Below, in pieces: positions 56,834-61,872 of a DNA stretch of 61,872 bases. Within the stretch, counting starts at the first letter, position 1, and every line of letters begins with the position of its first letter. The stretch is from Leptolyngbyaceae cyanobacterium MP9P1.79. Its GTDB lineage: Bacteria > Cyanobacteriota > Cyanobacteriia > JARCMD01. Under the pieces are notes generated by a model. That model was not told where the DNA came from and searched no databases. It saw only the letters and a list, made by a program, of their open reading frames with translations. The translations under genes and the position numbers were made by a program. Location: NCBI GenBank assembly GCA_030248885.1, contig JARCMD010000147.1, forward strand, positions 1 through 61,872, in the 5' to 3' direction.

Positions 56834-57439
56834 ATGCCTACATTGATACAAACGCCACTCGAAAACAACATCGATAATCTGTCCGAGGAGAAAACCTGGA
56901 CAGATGAAGCATTTATGGCACTTCCAGATGATGGACACCATTATGAAATTGTGAATGGAGAACTGAGCGATATGGGCAATTCGGGGGCACTACATGGTTA
57001 TGTCGCGATCGTCTTGAGTTCTGCTTTATTTGCTGTAGTGCTACCCAAAAAACTGGGAGCATTGTTTGACTCCAGCACAGCGTTCAAAATGAAAAATGGC
57101 AATAAGCTCTCTCCAGACATTTCATTTTTTGCTAAGGAGCGCTTGCAAGGACTAGAAGAAATTCCTACTGGCTTCCTGGAAGGTGCGCCTGATCTAGCGA
57201 TCGAAGTCCTATCTCCCACCAATACGATCGAAGAAATTGACACCAAAATTGGGGACTATTTCGAGAATGATGCTCGCCTAATTCGGGTCATTCATCCCAT
57301 TCACCATTACGTTTTGGTCTATCGTTCTGCCCAGGAACCCGACCGTTTGCTCAAAGCGATCGACTCTCTGGACGGCGAGGATGTGGTTCCTGGTTTCACC
57401 TTTCCAGTTGCAAATCTGTTCCAAAAGCTCTCATTCTAA
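56834..57439 (+). CDS. Uma2 family (DUF820) protein
   Basis: 201 residues. Start region FMALPDDGHHYEIVNGELSDM is the classic Uma2 opening. SPDISFFAKERL has the PD Asp, LAIEVLSPTN the Glu, DTKIGDYFENDARLIRVIHP the Lys block. The complete PD...ExL...K pattern suggests a folded nuclease-like domain. Third Uma2 gene in the window and not close in sequence to the other two. ATG preceded by GAAGAAACC. Function unknown. Confidence 0.9.
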   Translation: MPTLIQTPLENNIDNLSEEKTWTDEAFMALPDDGHHYEIVNGELSDMGNSGALHGYVAIVLSSALFAVVLPKKLGALFDSSTAFKMKNGNKLSPDISFFAKERLQGLEEIPTGFLEGAPDLAIEVLSPTNTIEEIDTKIGDYFENDARLIRVIHPIHHYVLVYRSAQEPDRLLKAIDSLDGEDVVPGFTFPVANLFQKLSF

Positions 57440-57543
57440 ACATTGAGAAATTAAAAGTGCTAGTGCAAATTATCAGAAATAATGATCCCGCCATCAATTT
57501 CCCGCTCAGGTGATTTCCCAGCGTGTTAGTCCTCTGAATCCTG

Positions 57544-57549
57544 TATAAT
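57544..57549 (+). promoter_or_regulatory. Consensus -10 box of the rpmB promoter
   Basis: TATAAT in CCTGTATAATGAGAAC, 37 bases before the rpmB ATG at 57586. GGAGCC just upstream of the ATG is the likely ribosome binding site. No strong -35 hexamer is seen. Confidence 0.6.
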
Positions 57550-57585
57550 GAGAACTTTGAATTCAACCCCGATCGGAGCCACCCT

Positions 57586-57867
57586 ATGTCTCGTAGATGC
57601 CAACTCACTGGCAAAAAGGCCAACAACGCCTATGCCGTCTCTCACTCCCACCGTCGTACCAAGAAACTCCAAGAAGTTAATCTCCAGTGGAAGCGCATCT
57701 GGTGGCCCGAAGGAAATTGCTGGGTCAGACTGCGGATCTCTACCAAAGCCATCAGAACGATCGACCAAAAAGGCTTGGCAGCCATGGCCAAAGAAGCCGG
57801 ACTAGACCTCAGAAAGTTTGCTGGCAGTTCCAAAATGAGCGCAGAGCAACGCCAAGCTCATCAGTAG
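57586..57867 (+). CDS. rpmB: 50S ribosomal protein L28
   Basis: 93 residues; the classic 78-residue core plus a short extension. [20 protein letters not shown], then [40 protein letters not shown] is the conserved second half. The C-terminal [20 protein letters not shown] extension is usual in cyanobacteria and chloroplasts. The TATAAT promoter and a strong terminator frame it as a single-gene unit. Confidence 0.97.
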   Translation: MSRRCQLTGKKANNAYAVSHSHRRTKKLQEVNLQWKRIWWPEGNCWVRLRISTKAIRTIDQKGLAAMAKEAGLDLRKFAGSSKMSAEQRQAHQ

Positions 57868-57997
57868 CCTCCTGTTCAGTCTGTTACGGCTCATCGTATT
57901 CATTTAATTTCAAGCGCGGTAAAAATCAAAATCAGATCTTTCCTCGCACCCACCAAGCGTTAGCTAAGTACCAATCGACGTAGGGTATTTTTTTTGA

Positions 57998-58038
57998 AAA
58001 GGATAGGTAGCACCAGGCTACTTATCCTTTCTTTTTTG
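57998..58038 (+). terminator. rpmB transcription terminator
   Basis: AAAGGATAGGTAGC (57998-58011) pairs with GCTACTTATCCTTT (58017-58030) with one G-T wobble, followed by CTTTTTTG. It lies 130 bp after rpmB. No gene lies elsewhere in 57868-58196. Confidence 0.9.
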
Positions 58039-58196
58039 AGAATGGTAGCAATTTCTTGACTATGATTCTCTAATGCCTAATGGACTCTCATGCCCAACGG
58101 ACGAATGCCTAATAGAAGATGAGGCACCCGATCGCAGATGGGGTCTTTCTGTGTGAGAGACTAACTAACAAAGCATTTTTACCCTAAACCTGATCC

Positions 58197-59981
58197 ATGC
58201 AATTGCAAAACTCCCTGCGCCGGACAAAGATTGTGGCAACGATCGGCCCTGCCACAAGCAGTCCTGAAGTGTTACGGGCACTGATTGAAGCGGGGGCAAC
58301 CACCTTACGCCTCAACTTTTCTCACGGCACCCATGACGACCACCTACGAAGCATTCGGCTCATTCGCCAAATTTCCTTTGAGTTGAATCAACCCGTGGGA
58401 ATTCTCCAAGATTTGCAGGGGCCTAAAATTCGCCTGGGAAAATTTGAAACGGGTTCCATCGAGTTGCAAAAGGGCGATCGATTTACCCTAACAAGCAAAC
58501 AGGTTCCGGGAACCCAGTCTATTAGCTGCATTACCTACGAACCGCTAGCTGATGAAGTGCCAGAGCAAGCGCTGATTTTGCTGGATGATGGCAAGGTTGA
58601 GATGCGGGTGGAAGAAGTCGATCGGCAAAAACGGGAATTGCATTGTCGGGTCGTCATCGGCGGCACCCTTTCCAACAACAAGGGCGTGAACTTTCCCGGC
58701 GTTTATCTGTCAATTAAGGCGCTAACGGATAAAGACCGGAAGGATTTGGTGTTTGGGCTAGACCAGGGCGTAGATTGGGTTGCCCTCAGCTTTGTGCGTA
58801 ACCCCCAGGATATTGTGGAGGTGAAGTCATTAATCGCCAGTGCGGGGAAACAAGTACCCGTGATTGCCAAAATTGAAAAGCACGAGGCGATCGAGCAGAT
58901 GGAAGCCGTCCTGACGCTCTGTGATGGAGTGATGGTGGCCCGGGGCGACTTGGGTGTGGAACTGCCGGCTGAAGATGTGCCCATTCTGCAAAAGCGCCTG
59001 ATTAAAATGTCGAATCGCCTGGGAATCCCAGTCATCACCGCTACGCAAATGCTGGATAGCATGGCCCACAGTCCCCGCCCCACGAGAGCAGAGATTTCTG
59101 ACGTGGCCAACGCAATTTTGGATGGCACAGATGCAGTGATGCTCTCCAATGAAACGGCTGTGGGTAAATATCCCGTGGAAGCCGTGGCCACAATGGCGCG
59201 AATTGCGGTGCGAACGGAGCAGGAGCAGTGGAGCCGTTCCCTGGAAACCGATACGGGGCGATCGGTACCCAATGCCATCAGTCAAGCGGTAGGTCGGATT
59301 GCGGAGCAATTGCACGCCGCCGCCATCATGACCTTGACTAAAACCGGAGCCACTGCCCGTAACGTCTCCAAATTTCGGCCCCAAACTCCCATTCTGGCCA
59401 TCACGCCCCACGTTGATGTTGCCCGGCAAATGCAACTGGTGTGGGGCGTTAAACCATTGTTAGTTCTAGATTTGCCATCCACAGGCCAAACCTTTCAAGC
59501 CGCATTAAATGTGGCAAAGGAAAAGGGGCTGCTAACCGAGGGAGATTTAGTCGTGCTGACGGCAGGGACGCTCCAAGGTGTGGCGGGTTCCACAGACTTA
59601 ATTAAGGTGGAAGTCGTGACGGCAGTGCTGGGGAAGGGCATCGGTATCGGGCAGGGGTCGGTGAGCGGTCGAGCCAGGGTCGCCAACAGCATTCAGGAGG
59701 TGCGGAACTTTAATCCTGGAGAAATCCTAGTCACTACGCGCACGAATGCCGATTATCTGGATGTGATTCGCAAGGCGGCGGGCATCATCACGGAAGACGC
59801 TAGCCTCACCAGCCATGCAGCGGTGATTGGGCTGCGTTTGGGGGTGCCAGTCATTGTGGGAGTGAAGGATGCGGCTACCGTGATTCGAGATGGAGCAATT
59901 TTGACGCTGGATATGCAGCGCGGTCTGGTTTACTCTGGGGCGATCGGGGCTGGCCAGACAGATGTGGCACTTATGGTTTAG
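58197..59981 (+). CDS. pyk: Pyruvate kinase with C-terminal PEP-utilising domain
   Basis: 594 residues, about 120 longer than the E. coli type. It makes pyruvate and ATP from phosphoenolpyruvate and ADP, an exit step of glycolysis. Catalytic landmarks: TKIVATIGPATSSPEVL, LRLNFSHGTHDDH, PVIAKIEKHEAIEQME (catalytic Lys), MVARGDLGVELP, and ITATQMLDSMAHSPRPTRAE. The C-terminal ~110 residues, GSVSGRARVANSIQEV to MQRGLVYSG, form a PEP-utiliser mobile domain with EDASLTSHAAVIG (the usual His). This fusion is known in Bacillus and cyanobacteria; its role is probably regulatory. Confidence 0.97.
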   Translation: MQLQNSLRRTKIVATIGPATSSPEVLRALIEAGATTLRLNFSHGTHDDHLRSIRLIRQISFELNQPVGILQDLQGPKIRLGKFETGSIELQKGDRFTLTSKQVPGTQSISCITYEPLADEVPEQALILLDDGKVEMRVEEVDRQKRELHCRVVIGGTLSNNKGVNFPGVYLSIKALTDKDRKDLVFGLDQGVDWVALSFVRNPQDIVEVKSLIASAGKQVPVIAKIEKHEAIEQMEAVLTLCDGVMVARGDLGVELPAEDVPILQKRLIKMSNRLGIPVITATQMLDSMAHSPRPTRAEISDVANAILDGTDAVMLSNETAVGKYPVEAVATMARIAVRTEQEQWSRSLETDTGRSVPNAISQAVGRIAEQLHAAAIMTLTKTGATARNVSKFRPQTPILAITPHVDVARQMQLVWGVKPLLVLDLPSTGQTFQAALNVAKEKGLLTEGDLVVLTAGTLQGVAGSTDLIKVEVVTAVLGKGIGIGQGSVSGRARVANSIQEVRNFNPGEILVTTRTNADYLDVIRKAAGIITEDASLTSHAAVIGLRLGVPVIVGVKDAATVIRDGAILTLDMQRGLVYSGAIGAGQTDVALMV

Positions 59982-60009
59982 TCAGTGATATTAGAGAGTT
60001 GCAGTTCCA

Positions 60010-60141
60010 TGAGATTTCCGAGAAAGATGTTACCCCTGTAGGGGCGAAGCATCCGGCAGACAAGCCCTTGAATCGACCAGAAGATCATTGCCCGGATGCT
60101 TTGCCCTTCCGGTGCCTGGTATAAACTTTTCTAGAAATTTA
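60010..60141. repeat. Dispersed repeat family 3, complete short copy
   Basis: Nearly the same as 7826-7960: GAGATTTCCGAGAAAGATG, then GGGGCGAAGCATCCGG pairing with CCCGGATGCTTTGCCC, then the degenerate right end CTTTTCTAGAAATTT. Confidence 0.85.
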
Positions 60142-60149
60142 TTAAGACA

Positions 60150-60238
60150 CCATCTGGGTAGAATGGGCACGTTTCGCTTTGCCCATTTCGGAGACCTTGA
60201 GCGATCGGTTGTTTTGACGCAAGTCCCTCAGCATTCAT
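60150..60238. repeat. Dispersed repeat family 7, copy 2 (inverted)
   Basis: GAATGGGCACGTTTCGCTTT and GCCCATTTCG form the hairpin. GAGCGATCGGTTGTTTTGAC and GCAAGTCCCTCA then follow, the reverse of the order at 25064-25165. Confidence 0.7.
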
Positions 60239-60249
60239 GATGAACCCCC

Positions 60250-61059
60250 ATGTCTTCGATTAAAAGTCCCCTCCGCTATCCAGGTGGTAAATCAAAAGCA
60301 ATTAACCAAATTCTGCCCCACATTCCCCCGAATATTAGGGAGTATCGAGAGCCATTTATTGGGGGCGGTTCTGTGTTTCTGGCTGTAAAACACTTACTAG
60401 GTGAACAAATCGATCGCTATTGGATTAATGATTTGAATCATGATTTAGGTTGTTTTTGGCGCTACGCCAGAGATGAGATTAAATCGCTGGTCGGTGCAGT
60501 TATTGAAATCAAACAGAAATATCCTGATGGTAGGGCGCTATTTAGCTACTTGACACATAAAGATTCACACGTCACTGAGTTCGATTGCGCTGTCAGGTTC
60601 TTTGTCTTAAACCGCATCACCTTTTCTGGCACTGTTGATTCAGGCGGGTATTCTCAGCAGGCATTTGAACGGAGATTTACCGATTCCTCGATCGTCAGAT
60701 TACAAAAACTCGCTGCCTGTCTAACATCAATTCAGATCACGATTGGGGATTATGAAGACTTATTATCTAAAGAAGGAGATAGTGTTTTCATCTTCCTTGA
60801 TCCCCCCTATTTCAGTGCGACAAAATCTAAACTGTATGGAGTCAAAGGTTCGTTACATACCAACTTTGACCACGATCGCTTTGCCAAGAACTTGCAGCAA
60901 TGTCAGCACCATTGGCTATTAACCTATGATGATTCCCCAGAGATTAGACAGTTGTTTAGCTTCGCCAAGATCACAGAATGGACATTGCAATACGGCATGA
61001 ATAATTACAAACAAACTGTTGCGATCGCAGGACAAGAACTATTAATCCAAAACTATTAG
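60250..61059 (+). CDS. dam: Dam-type DNA adenine methyltransferase (D12 class)
   Basis: 269 residues. KSPLRYPGGKSK (motif X) opens the protein, EPFIGGGSVFLAV is motif I (SAM binding) and FLDPPYFS (DPPY at 184-187) is the catalytic motif IV. Also FFVLNRITFSGTVDSGGYS. The order X-I-IV marks an alpha-type N6-adenine methylase, most likely GATC-specific, though the specificity is inferred. No restriction enzyme is next to it, so it looks like a solitary methylase. GATC lies in the HIP1 octamer, which is abundant here. Confidence 0.88.
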   Translation: MSSIKSPLRYPGGKSKAINQILPHIPPNIREYREPFIGGGSVFLAVKHLLGEQIDRYWINDLNHDLGCFWRYARDEIKSLVGAVIEIKQKYPDGRALFSYLTHKDSHVTEFDCAVRFFVLNRITFSGTVDSGGYSQQAFERRFTDSSIVRLQKLAACLTSIQITIGDYEDLLSKEGDSVFIFLDPPYFSATKSKLYGVKGSLHTNFDHDRFAKNLQQCQHHWLLTYDDSPEIRQLFSFAKITEWTLQYGMNNYKQTVAIAGQELLIQNY

Positions 61060-61101
61060 CCCTTTCGTTAGGATAAGAGCCATAGGTTCTCCTCTGTCCC
61101 C

Positions 61102-61243
61102 ATGCCCAGAGTCTTCATCAACCCCAAAACCGACTTCGCCTTCAAGAAAATCTTTGGCTTCAAACACAGCCAAGACATCTTGATTAGCTTCCTCAACGCC
61201 ATCCTTTACAACGAGCGAGACACCATTCAAAGCGTCGAAATCC
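61102..61243 (+). pseudogene. Truncated Rpn/PD-(D/E)XK family gene
   Basis: The first ~47 residues, MPRVFINPKTDFAFKKIFGF and KHSQDILISFLNAILYNERD, match the start of Rpn/transposase-33-type nucleases. Homology stops at VEIL near 61243, where the sequence switches to an inverted transposase fragment. Rpn proteins act in recombination and sometimes phage defence. Only the start survives. Confidence 0.7.
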
Positions 61244-61502
61244 TTTTCGGCACCCGCAAATCGCTTAGATGCCCATATTGGGTATCGATACTGTGTTGAA
61301 AATAACCCGAACGCCGAGGTCTATCTCCGACCAACTTCGCCAGTTCTGCCTTAACTTCCTCATCCAGTGCCGCTTCTACGGTGGTCTTGACGGACTCAAG
61401 TACCGCAGTTCGCAGTGTTTGTTCTAATGCCTCATCCAGTTCAGGCTGAAAACTGGCGGCTTTGACTCGAAGAATTTGTTGCTCTCGTTCGGCGATGGTC
61501 AT
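61244..61502 (-). mobile_element. N-terminal fragment of an IS256-like transposase
   Basis: The minus-strand frame MTIAEREQQILRVKAASFQP continues through ALDEEVKAELAKLVGDRPRR to SGYFQHSIDTQYGHLSDLRV and PK, the mutator/IS256 start region. It runs 86 codons, then joins the Rpn remnant at ~61243. No catalytic DDE part and no terminal repeat were found, so it is an inactive remnant, created by insertion then deletion. Confidence 0.65.
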
Positions 61503-61872
61503 GGGAGGCTTCTTTTAATGGTTGATTCTCCCTACTTTTAGCTAATCTTTTTTCCCTGTTCGATGACGAAAAAATAAAGACACTAACAGATTCCCGATCG
61601 CCTCTCCGGATCGAATTAGAAGTGATCGTAATCCTGAGATAAGGAGATCTTGAGCCTGCGGAACTACCTTAAAGATGCTATTGCGATCCGATTTGGATTG
61701 TGAGCGGGGATGCCATAGATCTATGCTCACAAGACCGCTCAAGCTCACAAATGATTTAGGACTGCTGCAAAAAAGCAATAGTCCGGACAGTTTGTTGAAC
61801 GATTCTACAGGGCTTGCAGGGCTTGCAGTTCCAGGATTGAGCTATTTTTTCAAAGTTAGCTCTGCTCCTGAC
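61503..61872. other. Window end, nothing coding recognised
   Basis: CAATAGTCCGGACAGTTTG at 61776-61794 resembles the terminus of family 4b repeats (CAATAGTTCGGACATTTTTG). A degenerate direct repeat CAGGGCTTG x2 follows near 61807-61825. The open frame 61542-61778 (minus) gives no recognisable protein. Confidence 0.4.

Noticed and set aside
61542-61778. 78-residue minus-strand frame near the window end
   Set aside because: No recognisable family, and its start lies next to a repeat terminus. It might be transposase debris but this cannot be shown.

Overview
The window is a stretch of cyanobacterial chromosome. It carries psaC (photosystem I), psbO (photosystem II), a one-helix high-light-inducible protein, a CruP-type carotenoid flavoprotein, a VTE6-type phytyl-phosphate kinase and the tig-clpP-clpX cluster. 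It also holds many families known mainly from cyanobacteria and chloroplasts (DUF1997, DUF2499, DUF3593, DUF3386). The octamer GCGATCGC and its core CGATCG recur throughout, in genes and between them, as is usual for HIP1-rich cyanobacterial genomes. No rRNA, tRNA, CRISPR array or intact insertion sequence was recognised. Three Uma2-type genes and many short palindromic repeats suggest a mid-sized, repeat-rich, probably filamentous or Leptolyngbya-like species; that is inference.

Layout. 1-12 kb: half of a heterodimeric ABC exporter, a membrane-anchored lambda-R-like muralytic enzyme, an NAD(P)-binding SDR protein, DUF1997, an EI24 membrane protein, dapB, an SSB-like protein, a secreted repeat protein and a J-domain protein. 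12-24 kb: tig-clpP-clpX, a RemA/RemB-like protein, a degenerate ADP-ribosylglycohydrolase-like protein, psbO, a GGDEF protein, glmS and psaC. 24-32 kb: small photosynthesis-related genes, cruP and a zinc/manganese ABC operon on the minus strand. 32-36 kb: VOC protein, VTE6-like kinase and Uma2 converging on a translationally coupled AAA ATPase-PIN pair. 36-50 kb: SDR, tgt, DUF2499-DUF3593, csaB, TPR, acs, GH57, a NifU-domain protein, DUF3386, a GspE/PilB ATPase and a duplicated-domain DUF4870 protein. 50-62 kb: a frameshifted DUF433 gene, a coiled-coil Uma2 protein, der, leuC, ychF, Uma2, rpmB, pyk, a Dam-type methylase and an Rpn gene cut by an IS256-like transposase fragment.

Most genes are single housekeeping units. 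Clear co-transcribed sets are clpP-clpX, the metal transporter, DUF2499-DUF3593, the VTE6 kinase with Uma2 (ATGA overlap) and the ATPase-PIN pair (TAATG overlap). The pair is the best candidate for an undescribed system: an SMC/OLD-type ATPase without a TOPRIM domain, coupled to a protein with the acidic residues of a PIN nuclease.

The other notable layer is the intergenic DNA. At least eight families of 60-230 bp palindromic, MITE-like repeats fill the gaps. Three families share one core but have different terminal inverted repeats, and copies of three families supply the stop codon of a neighbouring gene. The Dam-type methylase (GATC) is notable beside the abundance of HIP1, whose core contains GATC.
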